From a virus, in IMG/VR virus record IMGVR_UViG_3300045996_000607, positions 22,292 to 86,291 of that record: 64,000 nucleotides of DNA; one strand, given 5' to 3'. The position numbers and the translations under genes were made by a program. The notes below the pieces were generated by a model. It ran no database searches. It was given only the letters and a program-made list of their open reading frames with translations, and had not been told where the DNA came from. This document shows positions 53,760 through 62,935 of the stretch, piece by piece; the first letter of the stretch is position 1, and each line of letters opens with the position of its first letter.

Positions 53760-55144
53760 CGGCGCTGGCGTTCCCGGCCAGCCAAGGTCTCACCAACACC
53801 GATAGCGAGTTCGCCCTGCTCTCGGCGATCCTCTACGAGAGCAAGCGGGTGGAGACGGTGGTCGATACCCTCCGAGAAGAGCATTTCTCTGAACCGTTTT
53901 TCGGCCGCGTCTACGGCGTTGTTGCCCGCGAGTTCAGCAAGGGCAACCCGCTCAATCCGTTGACGCTGCGCCCGTTCATCGAGGCAGACGAATCCTACCA
54001 GATGCATGGGGCGATGCAGTTCATCGCCAACCTGACGAACTCCAATTCGCTGCTGGTCAACACCAAGGCGACGGCAGCCCAGATCAAGGAACTGGCACGA
54101 CGCCGGGAGCTGATCGCCGGGATGCGCGAAGCCCTCCACATGGCGGGCGATGTCAACGAGACGATCGAAAGCGTGGTCGATGCCGCAGAGGCAGCGATCG
54201 TGGACGCCGCGGACAAGTCGGACACAATCCGCCAGCCCAGCGCCGCGCAGGCCATGAGTTCGCTCCTGAAGGCAGCGGAGAGCCCCAAGCGCTCGATCAG
54301 GTCGACTATCATCCCGAGCATGGATGACCTGCTCGGCGGTATGCGGCCCAAGCAGCTGATCATCGGCGGCGGACGCCCCGGGATGGGCAAGACAGCCGCC
54401 GCCCTCTCGTACAGCCTAGGGGCGGCTCAGGCAGGCCATGGCGTGCTCTACGTCTCGCTGGAGATGGGCGCAGAGGAGCTTGCTGCGCGAATGGCAGCGG
54501 ATCTGGCGTTCAACGGCAATACCGGCGTGCTCTACGCCGACATCAACAGCGACAACCCCACGCGCCGCGCGCTCCAGGCTATGTACGACGCGCAGAAGAT
54601 GCTGGAGGATATGCCCTTCCACATCATCGACGCTGGCGGATTGACCCTCGCCCAGCTCGAGCTTCGGGTGCGCAGGTTCAAGCGCCGTTTCGCAGCGAAG
54701 GGCGTTACTCTGGATCTGGTGGTCGTGGACTACCTCCAGCTGCTCCGCACCGATGACAAGCGCCAGTCCGCATATGAGGCTGTCTCGGAGATCAGTCGGC
54801 GCCTGAAGGGGATCGCCAAGGACTATGATGTCGCGGTGTTCGCACTCGCCCAGCTGAGCCGCGGTGTTGAGAGCCGCAGCGACAAGCGCCCCCAGCTTTC
54901 GGACCTGCGGGACAGCGGTCAGATTGAGCAGGACGCGGACGCCGTGCTCTTCTTCTACCGGCACGCCTATTACCTCCGGCAGGCGCTCCCGTCGAACGAG
55001 AATGACCCGATGTACGCCGCCACCATGGCGGAGATCGAGAACGTCGAGGATGCGATCGAGTTCGTCTGCGCGAAGCGCCGCAACGGGGTCACAGGCGCCT
55101 CTGTGGGCGAGTTCCACGGGAAGTATCAGGCGGTGCGTGGGTGA
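53756..55144 (+). CDS. dnaB: DnaB-type replicative helicase
   Basis: 462 aa from ATG 53756. N-terminal DnaB domain (about 8-110, SEFALLSAILYESKRVE), linker helix, RecA-like domain with Walker A GRPGMGKT (about 205-212), Walker B LVVVDYLQLL and QLSRGVESRSDKRPQLSDLRDSGQIEQDAD. Full family length. Hexameric 5'-3' unwinding; the initiator downstream should load it. Phage A has a T7-type primase-helicase instead. Confidence 0.9.
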   Translation: MTALAFPASQGLTNTDSEFALLSAILYESKRVETVVDTLREEHFSEPFFGRVYGVVAREFSKGNPLNPLTLRPFIEADESYQMHGAMQFIANLTNSNSLLVNTKATAAQIKELARRRELIAGMREALHMAGDVNETIESVVDAAEAAIVDAADKSDTIRQPSAAQAMSSLLKAAESPKRSIRSTIIPSMDDLLGGMRPKQLIIGGGRPGMGKTAAALSYSLGAAQAGHGVLYVSLEMGAEELAARMAADLAFNGNTGVLYADINSDNPTRRALQAMYDAQKMLEDMPFHIIDAGGLTLAQLELRVRRFKRRFAAKGVTLDLVVVDYLQLLRTDDKRQSAYEAVSEISRRLKGIAKDYDVAVFALAQLSRGVESRSDKRPQLSDLRDSGQIEQDADAVLFFYRHAYYLRQALPSNENDPMYAATMAEIENVEDAIEFVCAKRRNGVTGASVGEFHGKYQAVRG

Positions 55145-55845
55145 GTGGCTGGGTGTCCATGCACCGCGGCTGGCGCGATTGTGAAGCGTTCGAGGATCGA
55201 CGCGACCCGATGGCCGACGCGGACGCATGGTTCTGGATCATCGAACATACGGCGTGGAAGCCGCTTCGCCGCACTGCGGGTCAGGGCCAGTCTGTGATGC
55301 TGAAACGCGGCCAAATTCACATCTCCGATCGCTCACTGGCCACTGCTTTTCACTGGGATAAAAAGCGGGTTCGACGCTTCCTTGAGCGCCTTGAGCAGCA
55401 CGGGATGGTGCTTCAAAATCGGGACCAGTCAGGGACCATTTTAACTGTCTGTAATTACGACAAATATCAGCAGATTTCGGAACCGTCGGGACCAGCTAAG
55501 GACCAGTCAGGGACCACACAAGAACAAGGGAAACAAGATTCTGCTTCTAACGAAGCAGGCGTTCCGCCCGTCGACACCGTGAAAGCCATCTTCGAGCTTG
55601 GCGTCACGCTCTTGACCGCATCGGGACAAACCGAACGCGACTCCCGCTCCATCGTGGGCCGTTGGCGCAAGAACTACTCGGACAGCCGAGTTCTGGAAGC
55701 ACTGGTCGACTGCCAAAATCGGCGGATCAGCAACCCCGTGGAATGGATGCCCCGCCGCCTCTCCGCCTCTGGCGCACAGGCTCCGGGCAGCGACCTCGCC
55801 TCGCTGCTTGAGCAATCCTCCCGCTATCGAAAGCAAGCAGCATGA
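55141..55845 (+). CDS. Replication initiator (O-like) of phage B
   Basis: 234 aa from GTG 55141. N-terminal winged-helix domain ([37 protein letters not shown]), a polar Gln/Ser linker encoded over iterons, and a C-terminal domain shared with the phage A initiator ([15 protein letters not shown]...[10 protein letters not shown]). It should bind the iterons and load DnaB. Confidence 0.75.
   Translation: MSGWVSMHRGWRDCEAFEDRRDPMADADAWFWIIEHTAWKPLRRTAGQGQSVMLKRGQIHISDRSLATAFHWDKKRVRRFLERLEQHGMVLQNRDQSGTILTVCNYDKYQQISEPSGPAKDQSGTTQEQGKQDSASNEAGVPPVDTVKAIFELGVTLLTASGQTERDSRSIVGRWRKNYSDSRVLEALVDCQNRRISNPVEWMPRRLSASGAQAPGSDLASLLEQSSRYRKQAA
55421..55516. other. Candidate iteron origin of phage B
   Basis: GGACCA(G) occurs at 55422, 55433, 55489, 55500 and 55511, that is with 11-bp spacing within two groups. 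Between the groups is an AT-rich stretch (about 55437-55478). This is the lambdoid origin layout, inside the initiator gene. Confidence 0.65.
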
Positions 55846-56300
55846 GTGGAAGCGTCAACAAGGTAATCATCGTTGGCAATCTCGGCCGAGATCCGGAGAG
55901 CCGATCGTTCCAGAACGGCGGCAAGGTGGTCGAGCTTCGCATCGCCACCTCGGAGAGCTGGAAGGACCGCAACTCGGGCGAGCGCAAGGAAAAGACCGAT
56001 TGGCACACGGTCAAGGTCTTCAACGAAGGCCTCGCCAACGTCGCCGAGAAGTATCTCCGCAAGGGCTCCAAGGTCTACATCGAGGGCGCGCTGCAGACCC
56101 GCAAATGGCAGGACCAGAGCGGGGCCGACCGGTATGCCACGGAGATCGTGCTTCAGGGCTTCAACAGCGTCCTGACAATGCTCGATGCGCCGAACGGGAA
56201 CGACCGCGGCGCCGATCGCGAGCAATCGCAGGGCGGGCAATCAGGCGGCAGCTTCGGCGGCGGTTTCCCCGATGATCTTGACGATTCGGTGCCGTTTTGA
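55842..56300 (+). CDS. ssb: Single-stranded DNA-binding protein
   Basis: 152 aa. Full OB fold ([46 protein letters not shown]) and a Gly/Gln-rich tail ending DDLDDSVPF, the acidic tip that recruits partner proteins. ATGA overlap with the initiator. Confidence 0.9.
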   Translation: MSGSVNKVIIVGNLGRDPESRSFQNGGKVVELRIATSESWKDRNSGERKEKTDWHTVKVFNEGLANVAEKYLRKGSKVYIEGALQTRKWQDQSGADRYATEIVLQGFNSVLTMLDAPNGNDRGADREQSQGGQSGGSFGGGFPDDLDDSVPF

Positions 56301-56497
56301 GGGCGGTTCTCGCCAAGATCGTCGCGGGTTCGATGATCGCCGGTGCGGCTCTGCTCGCGGACGCTGCACGCGATAGCGATCGAAACCCGGAGGGCGAAGA
56401 CGGCACGGCTTCGTCGCGGAGCGATGAGAGCGCGGGCCCGTCAGGGCATCGCACCGATACCGGAGCCCTCCCCGACAGCATGAAGGAACAGGCATGA
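56297..56497 (+). CDS. Hypothetical 66-aa protein, linker C-terminus
   Basis: TTG start at 56297. N-terminal hydrophobic helix ([20 protein letters not shown]) could be a signal or anchor. The last ten residues LPDSMKEQA-type match the end of the phage A helicase, so part of this frame is recombination debris. Confidence 0.45.
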   Translation: MRAVLAKIVAGSMIAGAALLADAARDSDRNPEGEDGTASSRSDESAGPSGHRTDTGALPDSMKEQA

Positions 56498-56745
56498 GCG
56501 AGAGCCAAAACTGGCGAGAGATCGCCGAACGGATCAAGCCGCAACTTCTCGGCATGGACGTCACCGGCGACGAGTTGATGTGGGTGATGCGATACACCTG
56601 GTACTTCCAGAACATATCAGGCTGGGCGATGTCCGAGTGTGTCCGAATGGCCAACGCAGCCTACGAGGCTTGGGGCCAAGACCCGACCTGCACGCCTGAG
56701 GAGATCGCTTCAAGCGACGCGGCGTGTTTGCGCGAGGCCGGATAA
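56494..56745 (+). CDS. Hypothetical 83-aa protein
   Basis: WREIAERIKPQLLGMDVTGDELMWVMRYTWYFQN..., helical. In the slot of the MazG-like gene of phage A. ATGA overlap upstream. Confidence 0.6.
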   Translation: MSESQNWREIAERIKPQLLGMDVTGDELMWVMRYTWYFQNISGWAMSECVRMANAAYEAWGQDPTCTPEEIASSDAACLREAG

Positions 56746-56924
56746 TGACCGCCACCCTCATCATCCTCACCACCGGCATTCTCGCCGCGTCGGTCTTCGC
56801 CTGGAACATCGGCTTTGGCGCGGTTGCGGTGTTCGTGTGGGCATCGGTGACCGGAGCGTGGTGGAACAGCCCTGCAGAGCGTCGCAAGCGTCTGCTGGCT
56901 TCATGGAACAGGAGGAAGGGGTGA
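56745..56924 (+). CDS. Membrane protein, 59 aa, linker C-terminus
   Basis: Two hydrophobic segments (TATLIILTTGILAASVFAW and GFGAVAVFVWASVTGAW), ends LASWNRRKG as in 12779-12973. A shift to another family behind the same end. Confidence 0.6.
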   Translation: MTATLIILTTGILAASVFAWNIGFGAVAVFVWASVTGAWWNSPAERRKRLLASWNRRKG

Positions 56925-57139
56925 TGGGAGCGATCCAGACGATTTGCCAACGGTGCGGCTCAACGCACGTAAACGGGCGCTGTGATTGTAGCGGTGGGCA
57001 GACGGTCAATCTGGTCCAGTGCGCCTACTGCGGCGTGCACACGACCTCAGACCGCATCATCGCGGGGAAGTGCGCGCAGTGCCAAGCGCACGCCGGCGAT
57101 CAGTCCCTCTTCCCCCGCAAACCACCGGCGCAGGAGTGA
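56921..57139 (+). CDS. Zinc-ribbon protein, 72 aa
   Basis: GTGATG start. CQRCGST, RCDCSGG, CAYCGVH and CAQCQAH give two likely zinc sites. It ends RKPPAQE like the phage A gene 12970-13218, although the middle differs. Confidence 0.65.
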   Translation: MMGAIQTICQRCGSTHVNGRCDCSGGQTVNLVQCAYCGVHTTSDRIIAGKCAQCQAHAGDQSLFPRKPPAQE

Positions 57140-57142
57140 GTG

Positions 57143-57277
57143 ATGGCGCGTAAACTAGGCGGCTCTAGGCCGTGCTTTGCATTGCGAACAAATCGGGAAT
57201 TTGCTAGTATTTCTGCGGCCCGAACAGGTGTTGGTAGCACCTATCCGAGCCTGACCACAACGCGATTGGAGCGCGAT
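57143..57277 (+). pseudogene. Interrupted 46-aa gene, 5' piece
   Basis: The first ten codons (MARKLGGSRP) equal the start of 13222-13362, then the sequence becomes unrelated and remains open into the HNH gene. The 3' piece reappears at about 57849-57878. An HNH gene with its own ribosome site replaces the middle. Confidence 0.5.
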
Positions 57278-57844
57278 ATGGCTACTCGCCCCGTAGAGGC
57301 ATCTGCGGCGATTCTCAACATCGCCCGCATCAACCCACATTGCTGCTGCTACTGCGGCTCGCCGTTCGACGTAACTAGAGATCACGTCATCCCGACAAGC
57401 TATCTTCGCGTAAAGAGAAGGTCCGAGGGGGACTGGCTGGTCCCGGCCTGTCGCGAATGTAATTCGACGTTAGGGTCAGAGTTGATTTTCAACGTGCCTG
57501 ATCGCGCGGCTTGGGTAGCGGCTGCCTATCGGCAGAAATACGCGAAAATCGTCCGCATGGTTGAATGGGGCGAGGATGAGATTGAGCAGCTAGGGCCAAA
57601 TCTGCGCCAAGTTGTTCTCGGCTCTATGCGAGCGAGAGCTGAGATTGGCGAACGCCTCCGGCATTTAGAAATCGTTGCCAGTATGGCGGTCAACTATCTG
57701 GCTCGGCTGAGGCCGCACATCGATCCTGAAGACGAGGATATTCCGGAATTCATGGCCGATGATTTGCATCTCGCTCGCCAACGCCGTCGCGAGCTCATCG
57801 CACTGGCAAGGAAGCGGAAAAGCATCTCGGAAATGAACCAATAG
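57278..57844 (+). CDS. HNH endonuclease inserted in phage B
   Basis: 188 aa from ATG 57278 (TTGGAG 7 nt upstream). CCYCGSPFDVTRDHVIPTS and WLVPACRECNSTLG give the HNH core with two zinc Cys pairs. The rest is helical and basic with no NUMOD repeat. Less GC-rich than the neighbours. Free-standing homing or packaging nuclease are both possible; it lies two genes before the terminase. Confidence 0.8.
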   Translation: MATRPVEASAAILNIARINPHCCCYCGSPFDVTRDHVIPTSYLRVKRRSEGDWLVPACRECNSTLGSELIFNVPDRAAWVAAAYRQKYAKIVRMVEWGEDEIEQLGPNLRQVVLGSMRARAEIGERLRHLEIVASMAVNYLARLRPHIDPEDEDIPEFMADDLHLARQRRRELIALARKRKSISEMNQ

Positions 57845-57892
57845 GCGCAGCGCGAACACGCCACACGGGCTTTAAAATCGAAAGGACGGGAT

Positions 57893-58438
57893 ATGGGTCG
57901 CCACGCAAAACGCAAGCCGATGAAAGCCAAGGGTCCTCCGATCATCGTGGTTACCGGCATCGACGCCACGCCCGAACGGCTGGCAAAGGACCCGGACAAC
58001 GACATTGTCCCAGCCGGCATCGAGAAGCTTGGGGAGCGGCAGGGTCGTGCCAGGCAGTTCCGCGCAACCCACCTCGATCGCCTGCACAAGTCGGGGAACC
58101 TGAGCTACCTGCAGTGGTACGCCGGCAACGTCTACCGTGAGACGCATGCTCGCTGCCACTTCGCCTTGTCGGTGGTCGCAAGCTACGGCGAGCGCACCGG
58201 AGCGGCGGAGCATCCCGGCGCGTTCGGCTTCGGGTTGCCGCGGCAAGAAGCGCAGGTCAGGGCCCGCGACCAGATGCGGCTCATGCGCAGCGAGTTCCCC
58301 CGCGAGCTGCAGGGCTTCATGGACCGTCTGCTGATCCACGACAGCATGCCGCGCTATGCGGGGCGGGCTGCGATGCGGAACATGGCCGAGATCCGCAAAG
58401 GGCTGGATGCGCTCGCGCTGTATCTGCGCTTGACGTGA
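57893..58438 (+). CDS. Conserved last early gene of phage B, candidate late regulator
   Basis: 181 aa, differing at only a few residues from 13380-13925 (for example VVMV to IIVV near residue 17). Codon-level differences are mostly silent, so the protein is under strong selection. The following junction is also conserved. Confidence 0.7.
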   Translation: MGRHAKRKPMKAKGPPIIVVTGIDATPERLAKDPDNDIVPAGIEKLGERQGRARQFRATHLDRLHKSGNLSYLQWYAGNVYRETHARCHFALSVVASYGERTGAAEHPGAFGFGLPRQEAQVRARDQMRLMRSEFPRELQGFMDRLLIHDSMPRYAGRAAMRNMAEIRKGLDALALYLRLT

Positions 58439-58654
58439 CCGGAAAATTCGGGCATGGAATCCCACAAGTTGGCGAATTGCGCCAATAAGGGCTCGCTTCG
58501 GCGGGCCTTTCTTGTTTCTGGCGCCCTCCCTTCGCCAGACCCCGCCCGACCCCAATCCGCAGACGCACTGATGCACCAGCTGCGCGAAGGCCGTCGGGCG
58601 GGAATATTCACAGACTGAAAGCGGCGACCCGCATGCGGACCCGTGGAGAAAGTC
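58439..58654 (+). promoter_or_regulatory. Conserved early-late junction of phage B
   Basis: 216 bp. It keeps the TTGGCG-N5-CGCCAA repeat (58469-58485), the terminator and the block at about 58545-58602 found in phage A. A 15-codon ATG frame at 58571 is not supported. GGAG before ATG 58655 starts the late genes. Confidence 0.5.
58489..58511 (+). terminator. Terminator after early operon B
   Basis: Same GGCTCGC-TTCG-GCGGGCC stem as phage A, followed by TTTCTTG, a weaker T run. Confidence 0.7.
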
Positions 58655-58927
58655 ATGGAAGAACAGCCCACTGAAGAACCGAACCGCGGCAACGCCGGCA
58701 AGGGCCGCCCAAAAGGCTCGGTCAACAAGGCGACCAAGGCGATCAAGGAGATGATCCTTCAGGCGCTGGACGAGGCGCACCCTGATGGTGGCGTCGCGTA
58801 CCTGAAGAAGCAGGCCAACGAGCAGCCGGTCGCGTTTATGTCGCTGATCGCCAAGGTGATGCCGACGCAACTTACCGGAGAGGATGGCGGGGCAATTCAG
58901 GTGACCGCCATTCGCTGGGTTGACTGA
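58655..58927 (+). CDS. Putative small terminase / packaging protein of phage B
   Basis: 90 aa from ATG 58655. GNAGKGRPKGSVNKATKAIKEM with the AT-hook-like core and the same helical middle as phage A; the C-terminus differs. Overlaps the large terminase start by 8 nt. Confidence 0.65.
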   Translation: MEEQPTEEPNRGNAGKGRPKGSVNKATKAIKEMILQALDEAHPDGGVAYLKKQANEQPVAFMSLIAKVMPTQLTGEDGGAIQVTAIRWVD

Positions 58928-60191
58928 GCTTGTCATCCCGAGGGCCCGCGTGTTTTCGCCCCTCACCCGGCCGGCGCGCTACAAGGGCGCATATGGCGGT
59001 CGCGGATCGGGCAAGTCGCAGTTCTTCGCGGATCTCATGGTGGCGAGGGCTGTGGCGCAACCGGGCTTTCGGGCACTCTGCTGCCGCGAGGTCCAGAAAA
59101 GCCTCAAGGAATCGGCGAAGCGGCTGATCGAGCAGAAGATCATCCAGCAGGGCGTCGGCAAGCTGTTCGAGGTGCAGGAGTCGCAGATCAAGACCCCGGG
59201 TGGTGGCTTGGTCGCGTTCGCGGGCCTGCAGGATCACACGAGCGAGAGCATCAAGTCGTACGAGGGCTTCGACGTCGCGTGGGTCGAGGAGGCCCAGACC
59301 GTCAGCGACCGATCGCTGAACCTGCTGCGTCCTACCATCCGCGCGCCGGGCTCGGAATTGTGGTTCAGCTGGAACCCGCGACGCCGGGAAGACGCAGTCG
59401 ACAAGATGCTGCGAGGCTCGGAGCTACCAACTAACGCGATCGTGGTCCGGGCGAATTATGACGAGAACCGGTGGTTTCCCGCGGAGCTGGAGCAGGAGCG
59501 GCTGGACTGCCTCCGCCAACAACCGGACCAGTACGCGCACATCTGGGAAGGCGATTACGTCACCGTTGCAGCGGGCGCCTATTACGCGGCCGATCTCGCG
59601 AAGGCACGGGCGGATAGCAGGATCGGGTTCGTCGCTCCTGACCCGCTGATGACCTATCGGGCGTTCTGGGACATCGGCACACGGGACGCGACGGCCATCT
59701 GGATAGCCCAGTTCGTTGGCTCGGAAATCCGCGTGCTGGATCACTATGAGGCATCGGGTCAACCGCTGGCAGCGCACCTCAACTGGCTGCGCTCACGGGG
59801 CTACGCAGCGGCTCAATGCGTGTTGCCGCACGATGGCGCGAACGAGAACCACGTTACGGCCATCCGTTTCGAGGATCACATCAAGGCGGCGGGTTTCGAC
59901 ACGCTTGTCATCAAGAACCAGGGCAAGGGCGCCGCGCTCAAGCGTGTGGAGGCATCGCGACGGCTGTTCCCATCGGTCCGTGTGAATGAAGAGACGTGCC
60001 GCTCCGGTCTCGAGGCGCTTGGCTGGTACCACGAACGCCGGGACGAGCATCGGGGTATCGGGCTCGGGCCTGAACACGACTGGGCGTCGCATTCCGCGGA
60101 CGCATGGGGGCTGATGTGCGTGGCGCACGCCGAACTGGCGGCTTCCGACACATGGGCGCCGGTCACGCAACGCAAGATCCGGGTGGTCTAG
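58920..60191 (+). CDS. terL: Large terminase subunit of phage B
   Basis: 423 aa from TTG 58920. Walker A GGRGSGKS, Walker B VAWVEEAQ, nuclease motifs FWDIGTRDA and DWASHSADAWG. Homologous along its whole length to the phage A enzyme but well diverged. It powers DNA packaging. Confidence 0.9.
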   Translation: MTELVIPRARVFSPLTRPARYKGAYGGRGSGKSQFFADLMVARAVAQPGFRALCCREVQKSLKESAKRLIEQKIIQQGVGKLFEVQESQIKTPGGGLVAFAGLQDHTSESIKSYEGFDVAWVEEAQTVSDRSLNLLRPTIRAPGSELWFSWNPRRREDAVDKMLRGSELPTNAIVVRANYDENRWFPAELEQERLDCLRQQPDQYAHIWEGDYVTVAAGAYYAADLAKARADSRIGFVAPDPLMTYRAFWDIGTRDATAIWIAQFVGSEIRVLDHYEASGQPLAAHLNWLRSRGYAAAQCVLPHDGANENHVTAIRFEDHIKAAGFDTLVIKNQGKGAALKRVEASRRLFPSVRVNEETCRSGLEALGWYHERRDEHRGIGLGPEHDWASHSADAWGLMCVAHAELAASDTWAPVTQRKIRVV

Positions 60192-60240
60192 CCCGAAGTT
60201 CAATCCGGGTGGGCAATCAACGCGAACACAGGAGAACGAC

Positions 60241-60789
60241 ATGACCAAGGCAAAGACCGCCCCGGCCCGTCCGGCGGCGAAGGAAGACGTTATCGCAACG
60301 CAGGGCGACACCAAGCTTGTGCTGCAGGGTGCCGCGGAAAGCGACCGGCCCGTCCAGAAGGCCGGCGAGAAGGGTCCGGCATCCTCGCTCGAAACCGGCG
60401 TCGGCTCTGTCACTGGCGCGAGTGCAGGCGGCGAGCACGACTTCGAAGGCCGCCGCGGCGAAGGCGCCACCAAGCCCAAAGGCCAGCTCTACAGCGTGCA
60501 GAAGCACGACGACGAGAACGGCCTGCAGGTCGAATACGTCACTGCGGAGAGCGGCGACGAGGCGGCGCAGAAGGTCCTCGAGGCGGCCAAGTACAAGGGC
60601 ACGTCGATCCGCGGCGTCGATGTCGCCAGTGCGCCCGATCCCAACAGCCACGGCGGCGAGCGCGATGCGGCTATCATGATCGCCAATGCCGAGAACCCGG
60701 GCGATGCGGTCGATCCGCTCGGCACCGATGCCAACCGCGAGGCCAGCAAGGGTCTGGGCAAGGCCGACATCACTGAACTGGGCGAGTAA
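60241..60789 (+). CDS. Hypothetical 182-aa protein between terminase and portal
   Basis: AGGAGA site before the ATG. Polar, Glu/Lys/Gly-rich, with no membrane segment; GQLYSVQKHDDENGLQVEYVTAESGDEAAQKVLEAAKYKG may be a small folded domain. Absent from phage A. Confidence 0.6.
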   Translation: MTKAKTAPARPAAKEDVIATQGDTKLVLQGAAESDRPVQKAGEKGPASSLETGVGSVTGASAGGEHDFEGRRGEGATKPKGQLYSVQKHDDENGLQVEYVTAESGDEAAQKVLEAAKYKGTSIRGVDVASAPDPNSHGGERDAAIMIANAENPGDAVDPLGTDANREASKGLGKADITELGE

Positions 60790-60796
60790 GCCCACA

Positions 60797-60828
60797 CGGC
60801 GCGGCTTATCCCCTGGCCGCGCCGTTTT
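60797..60828 (+). terminator. Terminator between 182-aa gene and 68-aa gene
   Basis: Nine-bp stem CGGCGCGGC / GCCGCGCCG with a 10-nt loop and TTTT. Strong hairpin inside the late operon. Confidence 0.8.
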
Positions 60829-60851
60829 ACCCTCCAGCAATCGGAAATATC

Positions 60852-61058
60852 ATGGCTGAACAGCTATATCGGGTGACGCTGACCACGGCGGTTGGCACCA
60901 ACCTCGACGCCGACGTTATGGCGGAAACCGGCGACGGCGCGGCGCTCGCAGCGCTGGCAGAGCATCGCGGTGCGCGCGTCTCGCACGTCGAGCCCGCCCC
61001 CGCGCACCTCCAGCCGCACATCATCGCGGCCAAGGCAGCCGAGAAGAAGGCCGCCTGA
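60852..61058 (+). CDS. Hypothetical 68-aa protein
   Basis: MAEQLYRVTLTTAVGTNLDADVMAETGDGAALAAL..., small alpha/beta, Ala/Lys tail. TGATG-type overlap with the portal gene. Confidence 0.6.
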   Translation: MAEQLYRVTLTTAVGTNLDADVMAETGDGAALAALAEHRGARVSHVEPAPAHLQPHIIAAKAAEKKAA

Positions 61059-62935
61059 TGATCGAAGCTACCGCCTTTCGTGACCTCGTGGTCCGCAGGC
61101 GGGACGCGTGCGTCAAGTTCAAGGACGGGAAGCCGTCCCGCGATCGGCGCGAGGCGATGGACTTCTACAACGGCAAGAACCTCGATCTCTACGGCGACAG
61201 CGGGGACGGACTTTCCACCGTCGTCAGCCGCGACGTCATGGAATCGATCGAAAGCGTCATGCCTCCCCTGCTGCGCCCGTTCGTGGCTGGCGAGGAGGTG
61301 GTCTCGTTCGATCCCGTGCAGGCAGAGGACGAGGAAGGCACCAAGCAGGCTACCGAATACGTCAACCACGTCTTCAAGCGCGGCAACAACGTGCTCGACG
61401 TGGCGCAGACGGCGCTGAAGGATGGGCTCCTGTTCCGTCTTGGCGTGGCAAAGACCGTCATGGAAGAGGAAGAGGACGGCGGGCCCGAGCAGTTCAGTGA
61501 TCTGGATGAAGCACAGCTGATGGCGCTCAGGGCGTCCGCACAAGAGCAAGGCCGCGAGCTGGTGGGCGACATAGCCCAAGACCCCTCGACAGGCCTCTAC
61601 AGTGCCACGCTGGGGCCGAAGAAGCGCAAATGCTACCGCGTCCACATCATCGCGCCCGACGAGTTCCTGTATGAGGAGCGGCTGGCATCGCTGAACGCCT
61701 CCACGTTCCTCGGGCACTCCAAGGTTGTCGCATTGGGCGACCTGATCGCCATGGGCCTCGATGAGGAAAAATGCCGCGCGCTGAAATCGGGCAAGCCTAG
61801 CGAGGAGCAGGACGCCCGCTTCCCCGACGAAGACGACAACGGCGACGACTGGAAGACCGACGACCTCGCCCGGCCGGTCTGGGTCGATGAATGCTATATC
61901 CGGTGCGACTATCAGGGTGAAGGCGTCCTCGAATGGCGCAAGGTCATGCTCGGCGGGCAGGACAAGACGCTCATTCTTGATGAGGCCGCGGAAGATCACC
62001 CCTATTCGACGTGGACCCCAATCCCGATCCCGCACAAGCTGGTCGGGCTCTCCTATTTCGATCTGACCCGCGAGATCCAGATCAACAAGACCGCGATTCA
62101 GCGCGAGCTGAATAATGCGATGTACCTTGCCAATCGCCCGATGCGTGCGGTGCTGAAGGGCAAGGCGGACATCGACGCGCTGCTGAACCCGTCGGTGGGC
62201 GGGATCGTGCAGATTTCGGAAAAGGGAGCCGTCGAAAACATCCCGAGCGGCGGTGACGCAGCTTTCGGTCCCGGCCTCCAGATGATCGAATACATGGACG
62301 GGATGCGCGAAGCCCGTACCGGCGTCACCCGCTACAATCAGGGTATGGATTCCAACTCGCTGAACAAGACGGCGACTGGCATGAATATCATCTCGAGCAA
62401 CAGCCAGCAGCGCCAGGAGCTGGTTGCGCGGCAGTTTGGCGAGTTCCTGAAGGACATCTTCCTCAAGCTGCTGGGCCTCGTCTCGCAGCACGCCTCAGAG
62501 CAGGACGTGGCGAAGCTCCGCGGCCAGTTCGTACCATGGCCGACCGAATACGACGCGAACGTCTCGGTCGGGCTAGGAACGAATAACAAGGATCAGCTTG
62601 TCGGCCACCTGATGTCGCTGATGCAGCTTGATGAGCGCATTATCGGGCTTCAGCAGGGCCTGAACGGCCCGCTCCTTACCGCCGTCAACGTTTACGAGAA
62701 GCTGAAGCGCGTCACCGAAGCGATGGGGCTGAAGGGCGACAAATATTACACCAACCCCGAGGACATGGAAGCGCAGCCGCAGCAACAGCAGGAGCCACCG
62801 CAAGACCCGTTGGCAGAGCCGAAGCTGAAGGCGCAGACCGAGATCGAGAAGGAAAACATCCGGCAGCAGGGCAAGGTTGCCGTCGAGCAGATGCGGCAGC
62901 AAAGCTCGGTTGTGCCGTTTGAGGCTGTGGGCTGA
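61058..62935 (+). CDS. Portal protein of phage B
   Basis: 625 aa. AMDFYNGKNLDLYGDSGDGLSTVVSRDVMESIES, LVGLSYFDLTREIQINKTAIQREL and TGVTRYNQGMDSNSLNKTATGMNI are portal landmarks in the same order as in phage A, and a Gln-rich C-terminus ends the protein. A distinct subfamily of the same fold. Confidence 0.9.
   Translation: MIEATAFRDLVVRRRDACVKFKDGKPSRDRREAMDFYNGKNLDLYGDSGDGLSTVVSRDVMESIESVMPPLLRPFVAGEEVVSFDPVQAEDEEGTKQATEYVNHVFKRGNNVLDVAQTALKDGLLFRLGVAKTVMEEEEDGGPEQFSDLDEAQLMALRASAQEQGRELVGDIAQDPSTGLYSATLGPKKRKCYRVHIIAPDEFLYEERLASLNASTFLGHSKVVALGDLIAMGLDEEKCRALKSGKPSEEQDARFPDEDDNGDDWKTDDLARPVWVDECYIRCDYQGEGVLEWRKVMLGGQDKTLILDEAAEDHPYSTWTPIPIPHKLVGLSYFDLTREIQINKTAIQRELNNAMYLANRPMRAVLKGKADIDALLNPSVGGIVQISEKGAVENIPSGGDAAFGPGLQMIEYMDGMREARTGVTRYNQGMDSNSLNKTATGMNIISSNSQQRQELVARQFGEFLKDIFLKLLGLVSQHASEQDVAKLRGQFVPWPTEYDANVSVGLGTNNKDQLVGHLMSLMQLDERIIGLQQGLNGPLLTAVNVYEKLKRVTEAMGLKGDKYYTNPEDMEAQPQQQQEPPQDPLAEPKLKAQTEIEKENIRQQGKVAVEQMRQQSSVVPFEAVG

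Noticed and set aside
60827-62491. 554-codon minus-strand frame
   Set aside because: Shadow of the phage B portal gene and the 68-aa gene; no promoter or ribosome site.
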